From Pegea sp. RAD2-039 (taxonomy: Eukaryota; Chordata; Thaliacea; Salpida; Salpidae): a stretch of DNA of 64,000 nucleotides. The notes below the pieces were generated by a model. The model was not told the DNA's origin and ran no database searches. It saw nothing but the letters and a program-made list of their open reading frames with translations. Within the stretch, counting starts at the first letter, position 1. Each line of letters opens with the position of its first letter. Both the position numbers and the translations under genes were made by a program. The DNA lies in contig JAQGEQ010000127.1 in the NCBI GenBank assembly GCA_034620365.1, forward strand, positions 35,883 through 99,882, written 5' to 3'. Shown piece by piece: positions 1-11,165 of the stretch.

Positions 1-193
1 ATATGTACATTATAAAACTATTTGTTTATTTTTTTAACTATATAAAAGATTAATTATTCATCTTTAATAAAATAATAATGGTCATATTGAAATTAAATCA
101 GCTTAAAATCAAATATTTGTTGAACTTTCAATACTTTTAAAACAAAATAATTTAAGTAGAAGTAAAATATGTAAACTGGGAAATATTTTTCAG

Positions 194-3100
194 TTGACTG
201 ATTTGGAAGATGGTGATGATGATTTGAAACCTTCCAGCGTGAGTTTCTGTTTCTTCTAGATTCAGTTTGTCCGTGATTCTAATTTAAAAGTCTTCGTCCG
301 TTTGTTAAATTGATTGTATTAATGTTTGTGAAAATAATTTAACTTCTTTTGCTGCTTCACTTGCATTTGTATAATTTGAGTATCATTCGCTTTTATTCTA
401 TAAAATACTAATTATTCGAGCTTTTCATAGACTAAACAATTATAACAATTATACAGAGACACAAAATATAAAACTCAAATAAACTCAAATAAAATATATC
501 AAACATATACAAAAAATCAGTTTTCTTTCTAGCTATGATGTGTTAACGAAAAACATATCTTAAGTTTAGATTACTTTAAATTAAGGTTCAATGTCAGTAT
601 TTTATTTAAGGTGGTTTTCCGATTCCAGCATTAGTTTAAATTGTTTAAACTATTAGTTTTAAAGATATGTTTAAGCTACTAAAAAAATTTGAAACTGAAG
701 GTTGTAGTTTAAAGTCAACAAGATTGTAATCAAGTTAATTATTTTATGAAACAAAATTGTAATTTATTATTTTGATAAATGATAAAACTTGAAAATACTT
801 TTAATAAACCACTAACTTATTCCAAAAAAGTAGTAAAAAATATTTGAGTAGTTTAAAAATGATTGTCAATACATATTTTCTTTAGTTATTAGAGTTACTC
901 AAGGAATGTGACAGTGACAGCTCTTCAATCTCCTCATGGGTTAGTTTCTGTGATTAATTTATCATCACCCATTTTGTTTATTAAATCTTATATGTACTTT
1001 TTGTTTCTAAGAACTTTTTTCAAGTTATGATAATTGAATTAAATACTTGGTTTTGTATAAAAATATCAAAATTTTTTTGCTACTTTCAAAAGATAAAACA
1101 TAAAATTGTATTTTTTAGGAAACCGATTGCTCAGAAACCAACAATAATTTGGTGAATCCAGTTTTGGTAAATATTAATTTGATCGTAAACCTAATTTATT
1201 TGCCTTTAAATGTAAATTTGACTTTATAACTTACTGAAAATATTTATTTATGATTTTAGATTGAAAACGATGAAATGAAAAGCAAAGTCACTTCGATAAT
1301 TTCAGAACCTAATACGGTTAGTGAAAAATTACCATTTCTATTTGTTTCTTAGATCTAAAAACTAAAATATTGTAGATTTTGATGTTAAAAAAGTTATTGA
1401 AATAATTATTACAGATCTAAATACAAGTTACTGATTTAATTTTTCATTAAATCTATTGATAATATAGAAGATAAACTTATAAAAACTGATTTGATTGCTT
1501 TCAGACAAAGAGTAAACCATTTTAGTTTCTTTTCAAGAACTTACTAAATTGTCATTATCATACTACAGATTATTTAATATTTCATTCATTAATAGTTTAG
1601 AAATGAAAAAGTTTATGATTTAACTTCAATTCATTTTTAATTTAATCAAACTAATTTTCATTTTTATTAACAGTTTTGGTATAAAATCGAATATAATTTA
1701 AAATTTAATTGCTTGTACCTATGTTGCTATTTTTTTGGATATTTGTATTATATTAAAATAAAAACATATTAATTATTCTTTCATTGTTTTCAGGACCAAA
1801 GCATAGGTGATAATAGCAATATTCAAAATGTTGAAAGCAAACCAGTTAGTTTTGATTTAATGTTGATATTATAATGGTTTTACTTCACAAGTTTTTTTTG
1901 ATTTAAATATAAATTCTCTGTAATATTACTACAAAAAATTAAAGTAATAAATTTGTTATAACTACTTTAGAAATGTTTTATAAATTACGTTTTCAACATA
2001 AAATTAATATTATTTTTGCTCTCAACTTTATTTATATTTCAACCATTTTTTTCAGGATCAAAATATCCCATATGAAGAACCTAAGAATATAAATGTTGAA
2101 AGCAAACCGGTAAGTTTGGTTATTTGGTTTTTGTTTATCAGATACAAATGTGTAACTTTTTAGAAATTATTGATAACAAGTTAATGTTTATATAAAAATG
2201 AGTCTTCTCAATTATAAATTTAAGTTGTTCAATGCAGGAAACGGCTTTCGAGATTTTCAAGAGAAATTTGTTGAGAATAAGAGCTGTAAGTAAAAACTTA
2301 TACGTGATTTTGAATATAACGTAAAAAATTTAAAACAATTAATTTCTATCTCTCCATAAACTTTTAAAATCTCTGAATTTCATTTTAATGAATTTAAATT
2401 CTTTTTTATAGTCATGAATTCCGTTAAATAAAGTAAAATTAACTATTTCACATAGACAAAATTAAATCTTAAAACTTGAAAAATGATAAACTTGAAAATA
2501 CCTTATTCAAACCATTAACTTATTACAGAAAAGTAGTAAAGTAAATTTGAACAATTTTCATATAGTTTTTAACAAATGTTTTCTTTAGGAACAAAAAGCT
2601 AAAAAGGAAAGTCAAAGTGACAGGAGTTCAATCTCTTCATTGGTTAGTTTCTGTGATTAATTTATCATCAGTCGTTTTGTTTATAAATTCTGATGTATAG
2701 TTTTTGTTAGTCACAACTTTGGTTCAAGTTATATAAATTAGATTAAATAATTGTTGTTTTCATGAATTGATCAAATATTTTGGTGTTTTTGCTAATTTAT
2801 AAGAAAAATAACTCTAAAAAAATATGTGTTAGTTAACACTAATACCTGATGTTAAATAGAACATAAAAATGTAAAACAATTAATTTCTATCTCTCAATAA
2901 AATTTATTACCTCTGAATTTTGTTTTAATAAATTTAAAATCATTTTTTTAGTCATGAATTAAGTTAAATAAAATAAAATTAACTACTTTACAAAAACAAA
3001 ATTAAATCTTATAACTTGAAAAATGATAAAATATAAAAATACTTTATTGAAACAACTAACTTATTACAGAAAATTAGTAAAATAAATTTGAATAATTTTC

Positions 3101-6100
3101 ATATAGTTTTTAATAAATATTTTCTTTAGGAATCAAATGCTAGCAAAAAAAGTCAAAGTGACATCTGGTCAATCTCCTCATTGGTTAGTTTCTGTGATTA
3201 ATTTATTATCAGTCATTTTACTTATTAATTCTTAAAAAGGGTTTTTTTAGTTATAACTATATTTCAGGTTAAATAAATTTAATTAGATAATAGTTGTTTC
3301 CATGAAAACATCAAATAAGTTTTTTTTGTTACTTTCAAATAATAAAAGATAAACTTGTCTTTTATAGAAAGCCGATAGCGAAGAAACCAGCAATAATTTG
3401 GTGAATCCAGGTTTGGTAAGTACTAATTTGATCCTAAACATAATTTCTTTTATTTTAAATATAAATTTGCCTTATTAAAACTTACTGAAAATATTTATTT
3501 ATGATTTTAGATTGAAAAAGATAAAATGAGAAGCAAAGTCACTGCGCTAATTTCAGAACCGGATACAGTAAGTGAAAATTGATTATTTCTTTTTGTTCTT
3601 TTGACCAAATCCAAGATTATTGTAAATTTTAATAATAAAATTAATTTAGAGTTAGCTATTAAGGATATAAATAAAAGTTACTAATTCATTAAATTTATTT
3701 ATAATATAGAAGATAATCTTATAGAAACTGGTTTAATAGATTTTAGACAAAGAGTAAAACCATTTTAGTTTCGTTTCAAAAACTTACTAGATTGTCATTA
3801 TCATACAATAGAATATTAAATTTTTCATTCAATTAATAGTTTAAAAATGATTTATTGATTTTATACTTTTTGATTTAGCTTCAGTTTGTTGTTAAATTAA
3901 TCAAACTAATTTTTATTTTCCTTTAAAGTTTTGACATAAAAGAAAACATAACGTAATAATTATTTGTTTGTATTTCTGTTGCAGATTTATTTGCTGTTTT
4001 TACTATATTAAAATTCTAACTGATTAATTATTATTTTATTTTTTTCAGAAACATGGTATAGATGATAATAACAATAATCAAAATGTTGAAAGCAAACCAG
4101 TTAGTTGTGATTTAGTGTTGATATTATAATATTTTTACTTTACAAGTTTTTTCTGATTTAAATATTAACTCTCTGTAAAATTCTTGTAAAAAAATTAAAC
4201 TAATACAGTTATTGTCACTTCATTAGAAAACTTTTATAAATTACGACTTCAACATAAAATCAATCTTATTTTTTCTCTCAATTTCATTTAAATGTTAATT
4301 ATTTTTTTCAGGATCAAAATATCCCAGATGACAAACCTAAGAGTATTATTATTGAAAGCAAACCGGTAAGTTTGGTTATTCAGCTTTTCTTTGTCAGTTA
4401 CATAAATGACTCTTTATAATTATTATTGACAAGTTATTCTTTGCATCAAAATTTGATGCTTCACAAGATAAATTGTAAATTTAAGTTGTTCAATACAAGA
4501 AAACGTATTTGGAACTTATAAAAAGATAACTCGAAAAAGTTATCTGTAAATTAACACTATTACATTATGTTAAATATAACGTACAAAATTTACATTAATT
4601 AATTTCTACCTCTCTATAAACGATTAATTTCTCTGATTTTAGTTTTAATGGAGTTTAAATCATTCTTTTAGTCATGAATTAAGTTAAATAAAATCAAATT
4701 AACTACCTTACAAAAACAAAATTAAATCGTATAACATTAAAAAGAAAAAAAAACTAGAAAACACCTTTTTAAAACCAGTAACGATTTTCATAATAGTAGT
4801 AAAATAAATTTGAACAGTTTTCATATAGTTTTTAACAAATATTTTCTTTAGAAATCAAACGCTATCAAGAAATGTGACAGCGACAAGTGTTCAATCTCCT
4901 CATTGGTTAGTTTCTGTGATTAATTTATCATCAGTCATTTTGTTTATTAATTATTGTATATAGTCTTTGTTAGTCATAATTTTATTTCAAGTTATATAAA
5001 TTTAATTAAATAATAGTTGTTTTCATGAGAAAAATAAACAATTTTTTAATTTTTGCTATTTTTAAATAATAAAAGATAAACTTGTATTTTGTAGAAAACC
5101 GATTGCGGAGAAACCAGCAATAATTTGGTGAATCTAGTTTTGGTAAATATTAATTTGATCTAAAACCTAATTTGTTTTGTTTTAAATATAAATTTGCCTT
5201 CTTAAAACTTAGTTCGAATATTTATTTATGATTTTAGATTGAAAACGATGAAATAAAAAGCAAAGTCACTTCGATAATTTCAGAACCTAATACAGTTAGT
5301 GAAAATGATTGTTTCTATTTGTTGTTCTATTTAAAAATATATTTTCCTGTTTTTATAAACAGGTTTAATATAAAAAAATTATTAATGAAAATTTAGTTAT
5401 TTGTACTATATTAAATCAAAGTTGATTAATTAATTCTTTATTTTTTCAGAAACAAAGCATAGTTGATAATAGCAATATTCAAAATGTTGAAAGCAAACCA
5501 GTTAGTCGTGATTTAATGTTGATATTATAATGGTTTTATTTGAAAAGTTTTTTTCTGATTTAAATAATAATTCTATTCAATATTTCTGTGAAAACATTAC
5601 ACTAATAAAATTATTGTCACTACCTTAGACAAATTTTTTAAACTACAACTTGAATATAGAATTGATATTATTTTTTCAGTCAACTTCATTTGAACCTTAA
5701 TTATTTTATTCAGGATCAAAATATCCCAGATGAAGAACCTAAGAATATAAATGTCGAAAGCAGACCGGTAAGTTTGGTTTCGTTTATCAGTTACATATAT
5801 GATTGTTTATAATTATTATTAACAAGTTAATGTTTATAGTGAAAATGATTTTTCTTAAATTAAATTGTAAAATTAAGTTGTTCAATGCAGAAAAACAAGG
5901 TTGAAACTGGGAAGAAAGATGCCATTAAAAAATTATCTGTAAGTTAAGACGAATACCTGATGCTAAATATAAATTAAAGAATATTGAAGCAATTAATTTC
6001 TATTTAACAAAATTTTAATTTCTCTGAATTTTATTTTATTAAAATAAGAATCTTTAATTCTATAAAATGAATTAAGTAAAATATTAAATTTAAAAAACAA

Positions 6101-6367
6101 TTTGCAGAAGAAGAAGAGATTTAGAAACCTTTTGATTCGAGTTTTTACTTGTGGATGCGTAAGAAAATGTAAACTGAAAGTTTATCTTTTATTTGATTTA
6201 CTTATTTTATTTCTCAGTAATTTCGAAAACCTTACTTTTGTGATATATTTTAGCAATTTATAAAACACTTTAAAACATTCTATAATCTATTTGCTTTTAT
6301 CATTTAATTTTAATTGAAAATAAAACTTTTGTTTGTTTATTTTATTTTTCATTTTCAGAAGCTGTAG
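194..6367 (+). CDS. Microexon gene, left-arm copy (3' part; 5' end outside window)
   Basis: Unrecognised acidic and lysine-rich protein encoded by short exons, all in phase 0. Exons: 194-238, 886-939, 1119-1166, 1260-1316, 1794-1844, 2056-2109, 2238-2285, 2589-2642, 3130-3183, 3368-3415, 3511-3567, 4049-4099, 4312-4365, 4852-4905, 5095-5142, 5238-5294, 5450-5500, 5714-5767, 5891-5938, 6108-6158 and 6359-6367. All are 45-57 bases except the 9-base last exon (Lys-Leu-stop). Every splice donor is GTAAGT, GTTAGT or close to it. Exons form a repeating order of six types of 54, 48, 57, 51, 54 and 48 bases. Examples are exons ending in VESKP, and exons beginning with IEND or DQNIP. Block 2 has lost its sixth exon: the sequence near 4500 has a stop. 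All listed exons are open. The first six exons seen in the right-arm copy lie outside this window. No known domain was recognised. Confidence 0.8.
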
Positions 6368-7169
6368 TTGAATGATGGAACTGAATTGGAAATATGTTTT
6401 CTACATCTGCTGATAAACAAATTTCATTTATTTTGAGAAGTTTTGTCGAGTTAACTGCTGACGTAAATGTGACAATATTCATTCTTGTACCGTTTACATT
6501 CGATTATAAACACTATTCAAATCTTAAACATTATTTGTCGAAGCGTATCAGAATAAACAAAAATCTTTCTTAGACTTTTCTTGGTTTTTGTTTTTGGTTT
6601 CAAAAGTATACAAAAATTTCATCAGACTTTTTTTAATATAACTTTTCCTCAGATTCTAGATAACTCTGACACCTATCAAAGTATTTATAGATGTTACATA
6701 ATTAAGGAGTAATTAGTTAATAATTAATGAGCGCAATCAATGTTCCCATCTTTTCAATCTAACATAATCTTGTTTATAAAACTTGTAAAGGTTTTCTTTA
6801 AAGAATTGACTTTTCAGCCAATGACATAATCAGGTCGCTGGATTCATTTATTTTTGATATCTAAATAAATACAAACTCTACTTAATATTACTAATGTATC
6901 AAAAAACTACGGTCAGATAAACTTCTAGTATTTGATACAAGTATTTGAAGAAAAGTCCAGCTTTTATGTCTATCCCTGTCAGAGTACTTACCTTCTTGTC
7001 TACGAAGAACTTGTATTAATATTTATGTATTACTAAAAAACAAGTTTTATGAATTTAGAATTTTTATCTAAATTTGAAAAAATGTCTATAAAAATGTAAT
7101 TATTATAGAATGTTTTTAATTTTACTAGAAAAATTGATACATGAATAAATTGTAAGTTACCAAAATAAA
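6368..7169. other. Intergenic DNA within left arm
   Basis: AT-rich sequence between the microexon gene's stop codon and the tRNA-Asp gene. No ORF or RNA gene is visible, but it is well matched to 10355-11165 in the other arm. Possible 3' untranslated sequence of the microexon gene lies at its start. Confidence 0.6.
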
Positions 7170-7241
7170 CTCCCCGTCGGGGAATCGAACCCCGGTCTCC
7201 CGCGTGACAGGCGGGGATACTCACCACTATACTAACGAGGA
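7170..7241 (-). tRNA. tRNA-Asp (GTC), left arm
   Basis: A 72-base cloverleaf on the minus strand with anticodon GTC (complement at 7206-7208). The seven-pair acceptor stem starts TCCTCGT and is followed by discriminator G. The TTCGATT T-loop (B box) is standard. A TTTT run for Pol III termination lies just beyond the 3' end. No intron. It is sequence-matched to the copy at 10283-10354. Confidence 0.95.
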
Positions 7242-7250
7242 AACCGAACA

Positions 7251-7324
7251 TGGCCAGTACGGGGATGGAACCCGCGACATTCGCGTTATTAGCACGACGC
7301 TCTAACCAACTGAGCTAACCGGCC
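7251..7324 (-). tRNA. tRNA-Ile (AAT)
   Basis: A 74-base cloverleaf on the minus strand with anticodon AAT (complement at 7288-7290), acceptor stem GGCCGGT paired to ACTGGCC, discriminator A and a GGTTAGCTCAG A-box. One oddity is that the T-loop reads TTCCATC, with C where a purine is normal at position 57 in the B box. This could weaken transcription. It begins 10 bases from the tRNA-Asp gene and has no partner in the right arm. Confidence 0.88.
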
Positions 7325-8025
7325 ACGATAATCATTTAGAATTTGTAATTTATTCCAAATATGTTTACTTAATTTGAAACTTATTCTTTCCAAATATAAA
7401 TATATTTATCATATTTATATTTCATATAATCCCTAGCCATGTGATCCATATGAAGGTAGCTAATATAGTATTTATAATTGTATTATTATTGATATAACTT
7501 TATTTATATAAATCTAGTTATCTAGTAGCTTTGAAAGCGTATCAAAAATGCTTTAGTCGCTCAAGTGATATCGCCAAACATTTGATTAAAGAGTTAATAA
7601 TGTATAAATGAACGTAGCTAAGACTTCTAAATTGTATCTATATGAATAAAGTAAGTGTCTATCAGGAGTAATCTCCTATTTTTTTTTCAATCAAACATAG
7701 ATTTAATGCTAGTAATTGATAATATAGAAACTATTTATCAAAAAATAATGAAGTGAATAAAAGCGATTTTTGATTCGGTGGTAATTGAGATATGTACGTG
7801 AAACTTAGCTTTTATTATTTATTAATTATTTAATCTATATAAGCAATGATAGAAACTTTGTAACTTTTTCATTATGAAAGTAAATGTTTATTCAATAAAA
7901 TTTTAAAAATTCTTATGGAACTTAATTTCAATTTAATAAAATTTTATATTTAGAGCAGCTTAACGTTTGAAAATATTTGCTTAATACAAAAATTACTCGA
8001 AAAATTCAAATTAAAGTTGAAAAAG
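7325..8025. other. Left-only segment and resumption of arm homology
   Basis: Bases up to about 7817 have no counterpart in the right arm. Together with the tRNA-Ile they are either an insertion on the left or a deletion on the right. From 7818 the inverted match resumes. No coding potential was seen. Confidence 0.5.
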
Positions 8026-8859
8026 AAAACAGTAGAAACATGCGATGCATGTAGAGTATTTTTCTACAGCTGGTGGAATTACAGAGAAACATTTGTTTGT
8101 GAAAGTTCAGGGGTATTTCCAATAAATTCATTCAATAGAAGCATATGCTGCTCATACTACCGAATAAAAAAGTAACTTAGTAATGGATTGAATGAGGGCT
8201 AGCAGAAAAAACAATTAGTGCTTCCGAAAAGATAAATCGAAAGGGAGAAGCAAGAAGAAAGTCGATCCCAAACATGTAAGTTGAATTTATTTTGGTTAAA
8301 ATCAAACTGATACTTTATTTTTCATGTTCAGTATTTGCTAGAAGAAATGAACCGTTTGTTAAGCGGTGAGTTTCCCAAACACCTTATTAGCAATTTATTG
8401 TTACTGTTGCTAGTAATATTAGTCAATCTATGAATACTTCCCTGATCAAACCATCACTGTGTTTTGCTGCAGTGAGATTCTTGATGAGCAAACCTTTCAT
8501 TTAGTTTTTGTACATACAACTGCTTCAGCGTCGCTTCTGTTTTTACATAAATCTGACAGCACTAAAAGTACACATTGTGGGTTGCGCGCTTAACAGGGTA
8601 AATTGAAAATTCCTTTTACTTTTACCTTAGTTTTGTTTAATTTTATTTATTCAACCAGGTGGATGCAATCTGTAAGTTTGCTGCCATGAATTTCAACTTT
8701 ATATTCAGAAAGTTTCATGAAACTAATGCTGCAATAGTAGCTATTAACTTAAAAATAAAACGTCTACAATTAGATCTAAAACTTACTACCATAATTCATA
8801 AACATCGTCTTGCGGAAAGTAAAAAAACATATATTCAAAAAGCTGAAGAAAACTTTTAA
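8026..8859 (+). pseudogene. Decayed nuclear hormone receptor-like gene
   Basis: A frame from about 8035 reads TCDACRVFF, then RETFVCES, CPIN-like FPINS, FNRS and CCSYYRIKK. This is the order of the second half of a nuclear-receptor zinc-finger DNA-binding domain: Cys-x2-Cys, RVFF, then Cys and CxYCRxKKC. Two cysteines are replaced and a stop stands where the KKC cysteine is expected. Further stops and frame changes follow. A plausible donor (GTAAGT) occurs near 8276. At 8659-8859 an open stretch reads AAIVAINL, RLQLDLK, then HKHRLAESKKTYIQKAEENF. This resembles helices 7-9 of a receptor ligand-binding domain. The first zinc finger is missing. It lies in the palindrome loop. The family assignment is an inference from these motifs; the loss of function is clear. 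Confidence 0.5.
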
Positions 8860-9477
8860 CATTTCAAAGAAATCATTTTTAACTTTTTGCCAAAATATAA
8901 GTATAGTCATAAGGCTTTATCTAATATCAATATAATATCGATTTATATAAACAGAAATAGCAAAGAAATCACTTTATAGGTATTTTACAAAATTGTTAAC
9001 AATAAAACTGTCTCTTTATCAGTTCTTAAATTGAAAAAATAATATTGAAATGATTACAGTTTGAACAAAATGAATGAATAAGTAACAAGTCTGTTTTCAT
9101 GATTTTTATTTCGGTTGATTTGGTTTACATTTGCAAGACTATAAATATATGAACAACCCAAAGATGAAAGCATGTGTGTTGAAAACTTTTCTTATATTGA
9201 AAGTTATATTTTTTACTTTATCGTTTGTTTGCTAGTTTTGTACTGAACATGTTTTAGTTATTTGATGTGAATTCATAATATTTATTTATAACTTAAGTTA
9301 ACAAAGATAATACTACTTCTTAGCTGAACCTAAATCTTAATGCCTGGTGTAAGTTGTAAAGTAGAATATTGTCAGAACTTTTTGAAAATAGTATATATAC
9401 TATTTTTGTCTAATAAATTATTCAACTACAGCCTGATTTTTAGCAGCTCCTGATTCTGTATATTAATCAGCTAGAAA
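8860..9477. other. AT-rich loop sequence
   Basis: No gene is visible. A TATA-like string, TATATATAC, occurs at about 9391, roughly 85 bases before the ORF at 9478 and could belong to its promoter. Confidence 0.35.
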
Positions 9478-9846
9478 ATGAACAATTTTGAAATGAATAA
9501 ATATTCTGAATGTGTGAAAGTTTTAGTTGTTGGAGGAAAAACGTCTTTGATATTGCAAGGTAGTCTATTTGATTACATTTTTACGAGACCGACTGGAAAT
9601 GAGCTTATAGAACTTCACCTTAAGTACCAAGATAAAGATTTTGATGGATTTGATTGTTTCTCTGATTCACTTGTGAAAGATAATATTTTGTCAGCAGGAT
9701 TTGTTTACTGGAAATACGAAATATCTGGATTAGTAAAGGTTTACAAATTGAAAGATTTTAAAGCCAGCAGTAACTCACGTGATCTTACTATACTGAGAAT
9801 ATTCTTTCAAATTGGAACAAAGTTTTCTTTCACAACTTTTCTTTGA
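9478..9846 (+). CDS. Hypothetical protein in palindrome loop
   Basis: A 122-codon ORF from an ATG. It is unusually long for this AT-rich background and uses less extreme codons than chance ORFs nearby. The product is soluble-looking and mixed alpha/beta in composition: VKVLVVGGKTSLILQ near the start, a DKDFDGFDCF stretch in the middle and a hydrophobic end. I recognise no domain. A second open stretch in another frame starts just before its stop and runs to 10073, but it lacks an ATG. The two may be parts of one gene joined by splicing or separated by a frameshift. The ORF lies outside both arms, so it is single copy here. It may also be a fragment of an older gene. Confidence 0.35.
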   Translation: MNNFEMNKYSECVKVLVVGGKTSLILQGSLFDYIFTRPTGNELIELHLKYQDKDFDGFDCFSDSLVKDNILSAGFVYWKYEISGLVKVYKLKDFKASSNSRDLTILRIFFQIGTKFSFTTFL

Positions 9847-10282
9847 AAAAGGACAAATCTGTAGAAAGCCATTTTGTTGCTTTAGAGTTATTAAAACATT
9901 GTCTGTTGATTGCTGAAAAATTCAAACCAACTAAAACCATAATGAAATACAAAACATCTGCGTTCTCATTTTTTATAGTACAGATCTTGGATGTATTTGG
10001 CAATATGTACGGAACTAAACTCTTCTATATAAGTGGCATATTTGTTAGATTAATCAAAAACCTTGTTTTTTAACTTTAATTTGACTTTTTCGAGTAATTT
10101 TTATATTAAAAAACATTTTCAAACGTTAAGCTGCTCTAAATATAAAATTCTATTAAATTGAAATTAAGTTCAATAAAAAGTTTTAAAATTTTTTTGAATA
10201 AACATTTACTTTCATAATGAAAAATTTACAAAGTTTCTATCATTGCTTATATAAATGAAATAATTAATGAAAAAAATCTGTG

Positions 10283-10354
10283 TCCTCGTTAGTATAGTGG
10301 TGAGTATCCCCGCCTGTCACGCGGGAGACCGGGGTTCGATTCCCCGACGGGGAG
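10283..10354 (+). tRNA. tRNA-Asp (GTC), right arm
   Basis: A 72-base cloverleaf on the plus strand, inverted partner of the gene at 7170-7241, with the same anticodon GTC, the same TTCGATT T-loop and a TTTT run shortly downstream. Both copies keep all stems, so both could be functional. No tRNA-Ile accompanies it. Confidence 0.95.
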
Positions 10355-11165
10355 TTTATTTTGGTACCTTACAATTTATTCATTTGTCAATTTTTTAGTA
10401 AAATTAAAAACATTTTTTAACTTTTTATAATAAATACATTTTTATAGACATTTTTACAAATTTAGATAAAAATTCTAAATTCATAAAACTTGTTTTTTAG
10501 TAATACATAAATATTAATACAAGTTCCTCGTAGACAAGAAGGTAAGTACTCTGACAGGGATAGACATAAAAGCTGGACTTTTCTTCAAATACTTGAATCA
10601 AATACTAGAAGTTTATCTGATCGTAGTTTTTTGATACATTAGTAATATTAAGTAGAGTTTGTATTTATTTAGATATCAAAAATAAATGAATCCAGCGACC
10701 TGATTGTGTCATTGGCTGAAACGTCAATTCTTTAAAGAAAACCTTTACAAGTTTTATAAACAAGATTATGTTAGATTGAAAAGATGAGAACATTGATTGC
10801 ACTCATTAAATATTAATTAATTACTCCTTAATTATGTAACATCTATAAATAATTTGAGAGCTGTCAGAGTTATCTAGAATCTGAGGAAAAGTTATATTAA
10901 AAAAAGTCTGATGAAATTTTTGTATACTTTTGAAACCAAAAACAAAAACCAAGAAAAGTCTAAGAAAGATTTTTGTTTATTCTGATACGCTTCGACAAAT
11001 AATGTTTAAGATTTGAATAGTGTTTACAATCAAATGTAAACGGTACAAGAACGACTATTATCACATTTACGTCCGCAATTAACTCGACAAAACTTCTCAA
11101 AATAAATGAAGTTTGTTTATCAGCAGATGTACAAAACATATTTCCAATTCAGTTCCATCATTCAA
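10355..11165. other. Intergenic DNA within right arm
   Basis: Mirror of 6368-7169. AT-rich, with no ORF or RNA gene. It would include the 3' untranslated region of the minus-strand microexon gene that ends at 11166. Confidence 0.6.

Larger units (their letters stand above)
1..8035 (+). repeat. Left arm of giant inverted repeat
   Basis: This arm is the reverse complement of 10060-17517 with scattered substitutions and small indels. The match covers exons, introns, the tRNA-Asp gene and intergenic DNA alike. Anchors: base 1 pairs with about 17517, the stop codon of the microexon gene at 6365-6367 pairs with 11166-11168, and the tRNA-Asp at 7170-7241 pairs with 10283-10354. Pairing breaks between about 7243 and 7817, a left-only segment holding a tRNA-Ile. 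It resumes at 7818-8035 against 10060-10275. The arm probably continues beyond the window start, because homology is still present at base 1. By eye the identity is about 90-95 percent. Confidence 0.95.

Noticed and set aside
7033..7251. 72-codon minus-strand ORF
   Set aside because: It reads through the tRNA-Asp gene and is a shadow of it.
9843..10073. Separate gene after the 122-codon ORF
   Set aside because: The stretch begins without ATG and overlaps the arm boundary. It was mentioned only as a possible continuation of the first ORF.
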